64,000 nt of DNA from Hofstenia miamia. Taxonomy: Eukaryota > Xenacoelomorpha > Acoela. A program made the position numbers and the translations under genes. Within the stretch, counting starts at the first letter, position 1. Every line of letters begins with the position of its first letter. Location of the stretch: assembly GCA_004352715.1 (NCBI GenBank), contig SCFE01000074.1, positions 1,331,975 through 1,395,974 on the forward strand. The letters run 5' to 3'. The notes below the pieces were generated by a model. That model saw only the letters and a program-made list of their open reading frames with translations, had not been told where the DNA came from and did no database searches. Shown in pieces: positions 1-12,234 of this stretch.

Positions 1-927
1 CGAAGAGTTTTTTGCACAGCATCCTGAACAATTTTTCGTTGATGCATTTCAATGGTTGATTATTCAATGATTACTGTCAATGGTTTTTACATTGAACAAT
101 AATTAATAGTGATTATTTGAAATAGTATTTGATGTAATCTAATAAAACCTGTTTTAGTTTATTGTGTTGCGTTTCTTTCTTAGTTAGTCTTAGGAATTAT
201 TGACCGAATCAAATACCTTGTCACAGAATATTTATAATGGCATAGTCTAAAAATGTGCCGTAGAAAACCAGAAACAAATCTCAAAATAGAGACTTATAGA
301 CGTCAGTAGGCCGCAAACTAATTAGATTTTCTAGATGTACAAATTTTGAAATTTATTAAAATCCTGAATTCTGCACTAGATGTAATGTCTATATATAATG
401 ATGTGTGTCGGGTACCCAATTATTCATAAGGAATATATAATATTCTATTTCAAAATTTCCTACATTTACACTAGTGGATGCATAGATTTCCATTTGCTGA
501 AATGCTACCAACCCCTAAATACCTATTGTATTGGAGAACAAATTGTTAAAGCTTGGTTGATTTGCATGTCCCACCATGGAGTATATAATCTTTTGTTCAA
601 ATTTAGACAAATTGTTTTAATTGAAAAAATTTTGGCAATAAATAAACCAGAAAATTAATTTCGTCAGTATAAGTGTTTAAAAAATGCGTTAAGAGGGGAT
701 TATTCTGAACGGGCATTTCAATCCCAATCACTGGCAATGGTTGATGCAGTCACTTTCAAGTATATATGAAACTAACAGTGACATAAACATGAATTTAAGA
801 CAAGTGGATGCAACCGCAAGAAGGAATACATTTAAACAAGGCAAAAAATGGATTCAACAAAAAATAGAATTTCCAGCAGCACTAAATGCAGTTCAAGCAG
901 TAAATTTGAATTTTCATGCAGTTCCAG

Positions 928-970
<43 letters not shown>

Positions 971-1647
971 GATATGAATATCGTTTAGTAAACTTTCGGT
1001 TTGCTTTTGAAATGTACCATATTTTTCAACTGTTAGTCAATGTGAGGTTAGTTTATATAATTGCAATTGTTGTGCTTTGTATGAAACTCTTGTTAATTAA
1101 ATTGTCACTTGTTAATTGAAATATTTATCTGAATAATGAATATCTTATCTATTGTATTTATGTTGTATTCATCCACAGGTGTTTAGGAGGATTTAATGCA
1201 ATGGCTTTCAAGGAATACATCTTCCCTTCTCGTTCCTGCCAGAAATGCTTTTGATTATGCATAATCAAGAAAATTTGTTTTATTTTGATCATAATTTCAT
1301 ATTTTTTTAAAACATTGAATACATACATTGAACTGTATGTTTATTGGAAACAGGGTTGCACTGTTTAAAACAAGTGTTTTAAACGAAGAAAAAAACATGT
1401 TTAAAACACCTTGTAGTAATATTGCAAGTCAAACTATTCTATACATTTGACTGGTTATTTACAATTAACAAACAGCTAAATTAACGAAAATATCATTATA
1501 TAACACTTTGCTTTGCTAATAGCAGTTCACTCTATTACATTTACAAAAGAAAGTTGGGAGTGGGGAAATTGTAGAATATTTTAGTGGCTAAAATAGTTAG
1601 TAGCAGTAAACCAGACAAGATCATACTGTGTCATGTGCACAACACGC
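1..1647. other. Unassigned sequence
   Basis: No gene is recognised. Short open frames exist at 741-971 (its end runs into a TA microsatellite) and 1584-1829 (which starts at GTG and continues into the duplicated segment), but neither resembles a known family. The second has a GT donor-like site after its last conserved-looking residues, so an exon cannot be excluded. Confidence 0.4.
930..966. repeat. (TA)n microsatellite
   Basis: Uninterrupted TA dinucleotides. Comparable tracts occur at about 2625-2650, 4516-4537, 12181-12200, 20600-20630, 31449-31470, 31810-31840, 31997-32021, 41865-41893, 47298-47318 and 62323-62346. Several of them border assembly gaps, which suggests they broke the assembly. 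Confidence 0.9.
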
Positions 1648-3515
1648 AGCCCTGTTTGAACGCATTTATGAACCCGCTATTGCAAAGAGGGCTCATCGAT
1701 TCTAGACAAAAGCTGTGGAGCATGGGCATTAGTTTACTAATCCTTACGGCCAACGAGAAACATAGTTTCTTAGTCAGCCTTAATAAGGGCTGTATACGGT
1801 TAGGTGAGAAATATAGTTTTTATATTTAAGTTCATGTACCTAAATCATCTTTCTTATTGTAAGTCAAATTGGGCTTAGATTACAATTTGTATAAATTAGA
1901 AGTATTGTATAATTATATAAATATATTTTAATTTTTAATATTTACTAAAAAAAGTTTTAGGCGTTTTATAAACAGCTGAATATTTTGCATTTTAAAATTT
2001 TTTTCATAGTTTTGCAATCAATTTTTAGGAAATTTAGTTAGGGTCAGCTACATAAATATACTATCGCGGAATTTCAATACATTTCCAGGGAATTTTATTT
2101 GCATAATATTTCTAAAGGAACAATGGTGATTTAAGATTAATTTACATGCTGCAGATTTTAAAATGCCAAGACAAAAAGATAGAATCTGGGTAACATTTAC
2201 TGAAATTGTAGTAAATGTTGTGGCTGCAAAGTGTAAACTATACCGTAAAAATATAGTTTTTGTTTCACGTATGAATTGGCATAATGAGGTATGTCGGTAA
2301 CGTCACATTCAAGAGATTGTCAAATACTTTTACAAACCAGGGGTCATCCTCAAGTGGACCAAATGATAGAATTTTGCAAAACGAACGAACCAATCAACAA
2401 TGTCAGTTTTGACAAATAATCCAAGAAAACAGCAAATTAGGATCTCCAAGCTGAAAGGGTATATAAATGAAAATATACATGAAAATATAAGATAATTATA
2501 AAATATTGTGGCTTAAAATATGTATTCACTTTATAAAAGTTTAGTATGTTCTTGTTTAGGTGCATTATTGCAACAAAATGTACTGCAATACAAAGAAAAT
2601 ATATGACACGTGTAGAATATAATTATTATATATATATATATATATATATANAGCCCTGTTTGAACGCATTTATGAACCCGCTATTGCAAAGAGGGCTCAT
2701 CGATTCTAGACAAAAGCTGTGGAGCATGGGCATTAGTTTACTAATCCTTACGGCCAACGAGAAACATAGTTTCTTAGTCAGCCTTAATAAGGGCTGTATA
2801 CGGTTAGGTGAGAAATATAGTTTTTATATTTAAGTTCATGTACCTAAATCATCTTTCTTATTGTAAGTCAAATTGGGCTTAGATTACAATTTGTATAAAT
2901 TAGAAGTATTGTATAATTATATAAATATATTTTAATTTTTAATATTTACTAAAAAAAGTTTTAGGCGTTTTATAAACAGCTGAATATTTTGCATTTTAAA
3001 ATTTTTTTCATAGTTTTGCAATCAATTTTTAGGAAATTTAGTTAGGGTCAGCTACATAAATATACTATCGCGGAATTTCAATACATTTCCAGGGAATTTT
3101 ATTTGCATAATATTTCTAAAGGAACAATGGTGATTTAAGATTAATTTACATGCTGCAGATTTTAAAATGCCAAGACAAAAAGATAGAATCTGGGTAACAT
3201 TTACTGAAATTGTAGTAAATGTTGTGGCTGCAAAGTGTAAACTATACCGTAAAAATATAGTTTTTGTTTCACGTATGAATTGGCATAATGAGGTATGTCG
3301 GTAACGTCACATTCAAGAGATTGTCAAATACTTTTACAAACCAGGGGTCATCCTCAAGTGGACCAAATGATAGAATTTTGCAAAACGAACGAACCAATCA
3401 ACAATGTCAGTTTTGACAAATAATCCAAGAAAACAGCAAATTAGGATCTCCAAGCTGAAAGGGTATATAAATGAAAATATACATGAAAATATAAGATAAT
3501 TATAAAATATTGTGG
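1648..3515 (+). repeat. 864-bp direct duplication across a single N
   Basis: Bases 1648-2511 and 2652-3515 look identical throughout, at a spacing of 1004. The second copy starts directly after a single N at 2651 and stops exactly where a 1000-N gap begins at 3516. The first copy runs on through about 110 further bases and a TA tract to the N. This is the pattern of two overlapping contig ends placed side by side, so it is more likely an assembly duplication than a genomic tandem repeat. Confidence 0.9.
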
Positions 3516-4515
3516 NNNNNNNNNNNNNNNNNNNNNNNNNNNNNNNNNNNNNNNNNNNNNNNNNNNNNNNNNNNNNNNNNNNNNNNNNNNNNNNNNNNNN
3601 NNNNNNNNNNNNNNNNNNNNNNNNNNNNNNNNNNNNNNNNNNNNNNNNNNNNNNNNNNNNNNNNNNNNNNNNNNNNNNNNNNNNNNNNNNNNNNNNNNNN
3701 NNNNNNNNNNNNNNNNNNNNNNNNNNNNNNNNNNNNNNNNNNNNNNNNNNNNNNNNNNNNNNNNNNNNNNNNNNNNNNNNNNNNNNNNNNNNNNNNNNNN
3801 NNNNNNNNNNNNNNNNNNNNNNNNNNNNNNNNNNNNNNNNNNNNNNNNNNNNNNNNNNNNNNNNNNNNNNNNNNNNNNNNNNNNNNNNNNNNNNNNNNNN
3901 NNNNNNNNNNNNNNNNNNNNNNNNNNNNNNNNNNNNNNNNNNNNNNNNNNNNNNNNNNNNNNNNNNNNNNNNNNNNNNNNNNNNNNNNNNNNNNNNNNNN
4001 NNNNNNNNNNNNNNNNNNNNNNNNNNNNNNNNNNNNNNNNNNNNNNNNNNNNNNNNNNNNNNNNNNNNNNNNNNNNNNNNNNNNNNNNNNNNNNNNNNNN
4101 NNNNNNNNNNNNNNNNNNNNNNNNNNNNNNNNNNNNNNNNNNNNNNNNNNNNNNNNNNNNNNNNNNNNNNNNNNNNNNNNNNNNNNNNNNNNNNNNNNNN
4201 NNNNNNNNNNNNNNNNNNNNNNNNNNNNNNNNNNNNNNNNNNNNNNNNNNNNNNNNNNNNNNNNNNNNNNNNNNNNNNNNNNNNNNNNNNNNNNNNNNNN
4301 NNNNNNNNNNNNNNNNNNNNNNNNNNNNNNNNNNNNNNNNNNNNNNNNNNNNNNNNNNNNNNNNNNNNNNNNNNNNNNNNNNNNNNNNNNNNNNNNNNNN
4401 NNNNNNNNNNNNNNNNNNNNNNNNNNNNNNNNNNNNNNNNNNNNNNNNNNNNNNNNNNNNNNNNNNNNNNNNNNNNNNNNNNNNNNNNNNNNNNNNNNNN
4501 NNNNNNNNNNNNNNN
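3516..4515. other. Assembly gap, 1000 N
   Basis: Exactly 1000 N, the conventional placeholder for a gap of unknown size. It is bounded on the right by a TA then GT dinucleotide tract to about 4548. Confidence 1.
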
Positions 4516-4548
<33 letters not shown>

Positions 4549-4689
4549 AAATTATAATTTATTTATAAAAAAGTAAAAAAAACTTCACAAAATACATAAG
4601 ATGTTGGAGGATAATAGTTATCGAAAATGTTTAATAAATTCAATCTCTCATCAGATTGAAGCATTGCAAGATTGAGGCTTTACTGAGGC

Positions 4690-4930
4690 TTTACTCATTA
4701 TTAAACAAGTCATTCCAAATCTCTGTCAGAGTTTGATAAAGCTCATTATCCTTATTTGGAGCATTGTATTCACTTTGCAACTTGGTTGTCATTAAACCCT
4801 AGCATTTTCAATGGAGCTCATGTCTGGGCTGAATGAAGGCCTCTCTAATGTAGTGATGTCATTTTCCCTTAGAAGTTGTTGTGTTTGTCTGTAGAATGAA
4901 TTGGGCATTGTCCTGTTGAAAAATTCCATC
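4690..4930 (-). pseudogene. Tc1/mariner-type transposase relic
   Basis: Read on the minus strand, this stretch holds decayed landmarks of the DDE catalytic domain of Tc1-like transposases: FQQDNA (bases 4904-4920), SPDMSSIEN (around 4801-4830) and a tail resembling the family's 'Leu..Thr..Trp-Asn' ending. They lie in different frames, so there are frameshifts, and stops interrupt them. The N-terminal DNA-binding part and terminal inverted repeats were not found. Such enzymes cut and paste their own element at TA dinucleotides; this copy is dead. Confidence 0.7.
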
Positions 4931-5139
4931 ATTTTGGCACATATTTGAATTTAATTTTTTTTGAAAAGCAATTTATAAATTATTTATTTCTTTGAAAAAT
5001 GCTGAGAGACTCTCTGTTTCATATAACTCATAAATTTAATCAAACGATTATTTTTATAAAATTAAGCAATTACAACCCATTTTTTCTTTACCTTCTCTGT
5101 CAAATTTTGTCCTCATTCATGTTTTAGGATCCTGGAAAC

Positions 5140-7754
5140 ACTTGATTCAAGTTTCAGTTTTTTTACAAAATTTTAGTATTTTTAGTGGATATGAAAAGGT
5201 CGCTGCATCCCAAGCTACACATCAATGCCAAAAAGCCTCAGGATTTCAGGTTTCAATCAACGTTATGCACAATAGCTTTCAATATAATGGCAAAAACAAT
5301 GCCATTCCTAATGATACTTTGATACCCACACAAACAAAGTGCCCATTTCTCCTTGATGATAAAGTGTCTGAAAGATCTCCCTACAAGGAATTTTTCCAGG
5401 AATTATTTTAAATTATTTAACCAATATTGGACTTGTAAACAAATTTAAGAATGACTGGGTTGCTTACAATAATATCATGAAGCAAAATAATAAAATTCCT
5501 ATTCTAGTCTACATATCACATTCACATATTTCATTCATATGATTTAAACACTCTCTGGAGAAATCATTCAAACTCAAATTATCCAAACACTTTACTCAAG
5601 CACATTAAAAAGGTCTTTGAAAAATGTTCGTGGAGATCCAGTATATAAAATGAATTTCAAGGAAAATGATCTTATTTGTCATTTCACTGACGTAGATGAA
5701 TAACATAGCAGAATGAGTTAGTGGAGAAAAATTAATGTGATTGCTGGTGGCTGATGTGTATAAAGAATTGAAGATGTAAAAGGAAGATATCAATTATTTA
5801 TTGGATTGCATACTTAATTCTTAAATATTTGATTGGAACAACTCAGATGTATTTCCTTTGAGGCTTTAGATGTTGATACTTTCAGTACAAAAACATAAGC
5901 AGATATTGAACTCAGGAAAAGTCTCTGAAAAATGTATTTTGTATGTGGAAACAGAAGCATATTCTTCTTTTATTGAACATAAATTTCAGGTAGGGAAAAG
6001 TGTTGATTACTATGTGTCAGATTTAAAGTTTTACTGGAAGATGCTGTGATATTGCTGAAAAATATGATGAAGATGGATAGAGGTTGGGCACTAGACAAAC
6101 TAGTAAAAAATGCACTTGGCAGCAATATGTCAAATGATGGAAGGTTTGGAGAAAGGATGCATTCTAGAAGCAGTCTTTAAAGGGTGAATCACTCAAGTAG
6201 CAAACATGGAAAGGTTAACGTTTTGAAGTCAAATGTTATGAGTAAGAACGTGCCAATGTTACCAATGTAGAAAATATTAGCACATTGTGAATCCAGAACT
6301 AAGGAAATGGGAATGGAAGCACTGGATCACAGGTGTCGAGTTCTCAAGTCTTGAAGTATTCCACATTTAGAGTGATGGGTGAATGGCATTTGGACTGAAT
6401 TGATACAAAATCATTTGTATCTTCTTAACTCAAAAAGCAAAATTCATTGTAAAGTAGTTTCCAGTAATTTACAATTAATTGGCAAAAAAGCATCATAATT
6501 TGAAAAGTCAGTTTTATTGACTATAAAGTTCAGTGGAATTACAGTTTCTTGTTTGCCATGATCTGAATGTTTTTTGTTGGACGTGGACATGTTGAGTAAA
6601 ATTGGAAATTTGAATGTTTGCTATGTTGATAACTGTGTGAAGGTGCCCTTCCAATCTGAACTGGAGTTGAAAAGGAGAAGAATTTATATTTAAGATGTTC
6701 TATAGCAACTGCACTTAGAAAAAATGAGACAATGGTTAAAATAGGGAATGATTTTAAGTGAATTGATCCAAAGATAGAGGATAATTTGAATTAAAGTGGA
6801 TTTAGAAGGATGAAAAGGATCCTGAGAAGTCAATGGGTACTGGGATTTTAGAATACTACAAAAGGATGTGACCTGAGAAATATTCAATGTATGAAAAAGA
6901 GTTGGAGTTGTGGATTGAATCAAAATTTGCCATAGAATGTGATAAAGCCCTTTACAGGCTCATTAAAGGAGTTATCACTGTATTGGTGGTTATTCAGCTC
7001 CACAAATCAACTCTAGTGACATATGTTCTAGACTTTCCTAGATCAATTGAGTTTGTTGAAATGGAATCTGGATGAGATATGTAATCTTGTACAAAACCCT
7101 TAGAGTATGGTAGAATTTTTTACAAAATTTTTCTTTTATCAATCTTTGCAAGGATTTTCACACACATCAGTGTATTTTTATTCATGTAAAATGATATTTA
7201 GAAAACCAAATGGCACTGCGTTTAACAGTTGCATAAATGTTTTAGAAGAAATTATAAAGTTCATATTTCTTGAACAAGTTTTTCTAATGACAAGGTTGGA
7301 CATTTACATTAACATATCAGTCAATAAAGATGGGCATAATTCTCAAATTGCATATGAAGTAATAACTTTCTATGCTTTTAAATAATGCCAGCTGTCAAGT
7401 TAGATAAGAGTGAAATGGTAGGTTTGAAAATTGAGATAAAAATGTGCTTTGTACTGGCTTAGGAGAAAGGACTTTCCTGGACTTAAAAAACCAATTAATA
7501 GAAAGGAGGTTTCTAAATGGAGTTGTAGTTTGGCTACAGACTTTCCAATTGATCGAAAATTGGGAATTATTGCTAGTTATTTGAAAAGGCTTTCTAACTA
7601 GAAAAATGTTTGTCAGGGTCACTTTCACAGGGCATAATACAAATAGTTAGAAAGGTGGCTGCAATTATAAATAAAATGAATCCAGTAGGAGGAATTTGGA
7701 ATTTCATCAAAAAAACAACAATTAATGGGTGTTGTTCACTGATGCTATTGATAT
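5140..7754 (+). pseudogene. Decayed LTR-type retroelement, gag to start of RNase H
   Basis: The + strand keeps scattered traces of a Ty3/Gypsy-like element. A gag-like segment lies at 5989-6190 (VGKSVDYYVSDLKFYWK, then DKLVKNALGSN). Near 6840-6970 an RT C-terminal signature reads GILEYYKRM, then about 24 residues, then CDKALYRLIKGVIT, matching the usual 'FLG..YYRRFI ... C..AF..LK..L' pattern. Close to 7700-7754 the start of an RNase H domain (VLFTDAIDI) appears and is then cut by a transposon. The frames are full of stops. The ORF at 5142-5411 is in this stretch but is not assignable. The second half of the element resumes at 10357. No LTRs were recognised. Confidence 0.6.
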
Positions 7755-7956
7755 CACTGGTCAACAAATTTTAATTTTTTTTCTTTGGCAGACCATCTAG
7801 GAGTGTTTTCTGGGGTTTTGAAGGTCGCAGATTACGAATATAACATTGGTTTTGCCAGAATGGCTCTAGTTTAGAAGATACTGATAGCCCCAAATAAGCC
7901 TAATGTAGCATAATCTCCAATAAAAAGACTCGATTCAACAAAGTTAAAAGAAAAAN

Positions 7957-9849
7957 GTCTTTCCATTGAAAAAACTAAAGGTGGCATTTTCAATGGACCT
8001 CAGATTCGAACACTCATGAGGGATTCTGACTTCACTAATCATATGAACACGGTTGAGTCAAATGCTTGTGTGTCCTTCACAGATGTAGTGACAAACTTTT
8101 TGGGAAATCACAAAGCTGACAATTACAAGCAATTGGTCCATAAGATGCTTACTGCATACGGAAAACTAGGGGCAAATATGAGCATTAAAGTTCATTTCTT
8201 GTTTAGCCACCTCGCNAAATCACAATAGCAATAAGTTTGCTCCTGTACCAATTGGTCATTCTACCAAGATGAAAGAAGAGTATGATGCTATCAAATTTGT
8301 GCTTGAAAAGATGAATTACAACACTCATAAATGGCTGATTTGTGTGGACTTGAAAATTGTCAATTTTCTGCTTGGTCAGCAAAGTGGGTACACAAAGTAT
8401 CCCTGTTTTCTTTGTTTGTGGGATAGCAGAGCAAGAATCCAGCACTGGATAAGGAAGAACTGGCCAGAATGAGAAAGTCTCGAAGTCAGCACAGCCAATG
8501 TCATCAATGAGCCTTTGGTACCCAAGGATAGAATCATCTTCCCTCCATTGCACATAAAAATAGGGCTCATGAAGCAGTTTGTTAAAGCGTTGAACAAGGA
8601 TGGGGATTGCTTCAAGTACATATGCAGGCAATTTCCAGGTCTTTCCATTGAAAAAACTAAAGGTGGCATTTTCAATGGACCTCAGATTCGAACACTCATG
8701 AGGGATTCTGACTTCACTAATCATATGAACACGGTTGAGTCAAATGCTTGTGTGTCCTTCACAGATGTAGTGACAAACTTTTTGGGAAATCACAAAGCTG
8801 ACAATTACAAGCAATTGGTCCATAAGATGCTTACTGCATACGGAAAACTAGGGGCAAATATGAGCATTAAAGTTCATTTCTTGTTTAGCCACCTCGCCAG
8901 ATTTCATGGTAATCTTGGTGATTACAGTGAGGAGCAGGGAGAGAGATTCCATCAAAACATCAAAACAATGGAAGAGAGGTATCAAGGCAAATGGGATGAG
9001 CACATGATGGCAGACTACTGCTGGAACTGTTTGAGAGACTGCCCAAAAGTTGCTCACAAGNAAGAAGAGTATGATGCTATCAAATTTGTGCTTGAAAAGA
9101 TGAATTACAACACTCATAAATGGCTGATTTGTGTGGACTTGAAAATTGTCAATTTTCTGCTTGGTCAGCAAAGTGGGTACACAAAGTATCCCTGTTTTCT
9201 TTGTTTGTGGGATAGCAGAGCAAGAATCCAGCACTGGATAAGGAAGAACTGGCCAGAATGAGAAAGTCTCGAAGTCAGCACAGCCAATGTCATCAATGAG
9301 CCTTTGGTACCCAAGGATAGAATCATCTTCCCTCCATTGCACATAAAAATAGGGCTCATGAAGCAGTTTGTTAAAGCGTTGAACAAGGATGGGGATTGCT
9401 TCAAGTACATATGCAGGCAATTTCCAGGTCTTTCCATTGAAAAAACTAAAGGTGGCATTTTCAATGGACCTCAGATTCGAACACTCATGAGGGATTCTGA
9501 CTTCACTAATCATATGAACACGGTTGAGTCAAATGCTTGTGTGTCCTTCACAGATGTAGTGACAAACTTTTTGGGAAATCACAAAGCTGACAATTACAAG
9601 CAATTGGTCCATAAGATGCTTACTGCATACGGAAAACTAGGGGCAAATATGAGCATTAAAGTTCATTTCTTGTTTAGCCACCTCGCCAGATTTCATGGTA
9701 ATCTTGGTGATTACAGTGAGGAGCAGGGAGAGAGATTCCATCAAAACATCAAAACAATGGAAGAGAGGTATCAAGGCAAATGGGATGAGCACATGATGGC
9801 AGACTACTGCTGGAACCTTTTGAGAGACTGCCCAAAAGTTGTTCACAAG
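7957..9849 (+). repeat. Near-identical tandem copies joined by single Ns
   Basis: Bases 8273-9060 repeat as 9062-9849 with only a few differences near the end. Bases 7957-8215 repeat 8639-8897 and lie between two single Ns (7956, 8216). Every boundary coincides with an N, which points to short contigs or haplotypes stitched together rather than a real tandem array. Confidence 0.85.
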
Positions 9850-9888
9850 CAAAAATCATATAAACGTCAATTTTTGTTTTGTGAATAA
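8273..9888 (+). pseudogene. Transposon-associated protein, C-terminal part (duplicated in assembly)
   Basis: This is the coding part of the CACTG element. The best copy runs from the start after the N at 9062 to the TAA at 9886-9888. Recognisable segments in order: a 'VDLK..N.LLG.Q.GYTK.PCFLC.WDSRAR' block, an 'IFPPLHIK.GLMK' block, and an 'EEQGERFHQ', 'MEERYQGKW', 'MADYCW' C-terminal block. As I recall the family, these blocks recur in uncharacterised transposon proteins of arthropods and cnidarians. An in-frame TGA follows the WPE residues in both copies (8470-8472 and the equivalent near 9259). No N-terminal part or start codon is present. Function is unknown; a transposase is the natural guess from its position between TIRs. 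Confidence 0.7.
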
Positions 9889-10356
9889 AATATTGTTTTG
9901 TGTGTTCATTGTAACTAAGAATCTATTGTATAATGCTTTGCATTCATTTATGATATATAACTGATTATGTAAATGTTTTTTTTCACTTGGAGAATTAAAA
10001 TTCAGCAAATTTTTAGCAAATTTTTTGTATACCCTCAAAATCTATGAAAAGTGTTCAGTTATAGGATAAATGAAATGATGTTATATCTAACTTAACTTGT
10101 TGGATTGAGATTTTACACTGTCTTTGTGGTTTAAGATTATCATAAAAATCAATATCTGACATTTATGCACTATTTAGCCGTTTTTTGTACGTTTAGCTAT
10201 GGTTGCAAATGGGTGATTTCAGAAAAACGACCCTCTGTGATATCTCAAAAACTAGAGCCAATTTGAAAAAACTAATGTCAGATTCAGATTCAACGCCCTT
10301 AAAAACCCCAGAAACCAGTCTTACTTTGCCTGCCAAAAATATATTGTTGACCAGTG

Positions 10357-11174
10357 TATTGGATATACTGTAATTATATTATGTAATGGATTTATTGTGG
10401 AAACTGAAGGCTTAGGCATGACTATTCATTGAAAGATAAAGTGTCGAAAATTATATTTAGATTCAGAAATAATAAGAAGTTGGATTTTGAAAACATTACA
10501 TAATCAAAAAGTATTTTGTTCTGTAAGATCAAGAGTACTTGTTGAGTGATGATTGTTGATTATTGATAATTGTAAGGATAATTCAATTATAAGTTGATGT
10601 TTTTCACGTAAACAGCACTGAAAATTGTGTTGATTCCTTAACATAAGTTTAAATGTGGATTGCAGGTTCCAAAAAACTAGAGTAACCTGAAATTTGTTGA
10701 AGCATTGTGGCTGTAAATCATGACATTTGTTCTATTTTTGTATTTTGGATCAAACAGGCAGATTATGTAGGAAGTTAAAAGTTCTGCAAGAGGAAGGAAT
10801 TGAAAGATCAGGTCATGAATATTGAGATACAATGAGAATGATGCTAAAATGAGGAAATGTATTTCACAACTTGGCTGAATGGTGTGCAAAGTTTCTTAGA
10901 GGTTTTTATCATGTACTTATGCAAACCCATTCAAAACAGGAAATATTCAGGCAACTACATAACCAATGGCACCAAAAAATGCTTGGTAAATACTGCAATT
11001 AGATGTACTAAGCATGCATTCATGACAATATATTTGTTTGTTAGTGCTAACAGCAAATGGGTAGAAGAAGAGCCACTGTTAACTACAAAAGTAAAGATGT
11101 TAGTAGAGTCCCTATCAAGATATTTTGCAGGGGGCTGTTGGAAATTAGGTCAGACTCTGATAGGGATGTTTTGA
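10357..11174 (+). pseudogene. Decayed LTR-type retroelement, RNase H and integrase core
   Basis: Directly after the transposon the interrupted RNase H frame resumes (IGYTVI, then G-F-I-V-E). Further on, 10930-11010 holds a degraded integrase zinc-binding region and 11030-11165 the core start, SANSKWVEEEPLLTTK, comparable to the usual 'vD..SKW.e..p....' signature of Ty3/Gypsy integrases. The frames are broken. An AT-rich stretch without recognisable content follows to about 12230, apart from a MITE remnant near 11300-11420. Confidence 0.55.
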
Positions 11175-11299
11175 ATTCAACTGTCAAGAGTGTATATAAA
11201 AAATTTGGAATTGAAGTATGAAATGAATCAGTAGGTCATAATGGATTATAGGGATGTATGAAAAGGGCAGTAGTATAGATCTGAGTGTACAATGTTGAT

Positions 11300-11420
11300 A
11301 TTTTTTCCTTTGACCCTGACAGGCATGGCTATGATGTAATTGTGTACTTTGGCCATCTGTGTATCTCTAACATCATTGGAATCTATTCTCTTTTGTAGTA
11401 ATATTTGTTGGCATCACATT
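11300..11420. repeat. Remnant of the MITE seen intact at 23794-23976
   Basis: The sequence around GGCTATGATGTAATTGTGTA (near 11328) and CATTGGAATCTATTCTC (near 11374) matches the interior of the MITE at 23794-23976 with scattered differences. Its terminal inverted repeats are poorly preserved here. Confidence 0.6.
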
Positions 11421-12234
11421 TTTTACAGTCTATTGTTTAAAATGTAACCAATTTTATTACTTGCTTATTTATGTGGCCTAACTTAGTTTATGTGTTTTAC
11501 TTTACTTTACATGCTTGCTTTTTGTTAATGTATTTGACTTGCTTATTTATGTGGTCTAAATTAGTTTATATGTTTTATTTTACTTTAAATACTTGCTTTT
11601 TGTTAATATATGTGAGTTGCTTATTTATGTGGCTTAATTTAGTTTACATGTTTTACTTTACATACTTGTTATTATATTGACTATCACAAATACATGTTTC
11701 ACAGACAACACATATATCAATTGCAGAAATAAAAACTTTTTTAAAACTTGAATCAATAAGTACTTACAAGTAAAAAAATTTTTTAAAATAAATATAAATA
11801 AATGCTTCCACAGATGCATACTCTTACCATACAAAGAAAACAAACATTTATAAATAATAAATTTATTTACAAAGAAAATATAAAATGAACTACTAAATGA
11901 TAAAGTTCATGTAGCAAATTTCATATTCAGTGCAATGAACAATGATAATATTCATTAAACCTTTATGTTGGAATGAGTGTATTTGCATGTTATGAATTTC
12001 ACACAGTAGTATCTATCAATCAATGCCTCAGGTACAAACAAAATAAATACTTTTTCAATACATTTTTCTCATTGAATTCAAGAATAAAATATTTGTAAGT
12101 GGAAATTTTTATATGAAACATTTCAAAATTGTTGTTTTGTTATTAGTGTCATAAATTGGTTATTAACATTTATTGATGTCATATATATATATATATATAT
12201 AGTTTAAACTTACATTTTTCAATACAGCAAATGA

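Larger units (their letters stand above)
7755..10356 (+). mobile_element. TIR DNA transposon with CACTGG ends
   Basis: The element begins CACTGGTCAACA and ends TGTTGACCAGTG. The similarity of the two ends continues inward imperfectly for well over 100 bp (about 7755-7890 against 10215-10356), including a shared CTGGGGTTTT and TGGCTCTAGTTT. TAT directly flanks both sides and is a candidate 3-bp target duplication. It sits inside an RNase H coding relic that resumes in frame on the other side. CACTG termini and a short target duplication recall CACTA/CMC-type elements, but the superfamily is not proven. The apparent length is inflated by single-N duplications at 7956, 8216 and 9061. Confidence 0.75.

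Noticed and set aside
741-971. 76-codon frame ending in a Tyr-Ile repeat
   Set aside because: The tail is the TA microsatellite; the rest has no recognised motif and no splice support.
3510-4576. Long open frames spanning this gap and the gaps at 28268, 31841 and 62347
   Set aside because: They are translated N runs plus TA-repeat peptides, not coding sequence.
5752-5770. GATGTGTATAAAGAATTG as a second Tn5 mosaic end
   Set aside because: Only the first 11 bases match; the rest differs, so chance is sufficient.
8203-9513. Long minus-strand frames opposite the transposon protein
   Set aside because: They are antisense shadows of the + strand coding segment, and some cross the single Ns.
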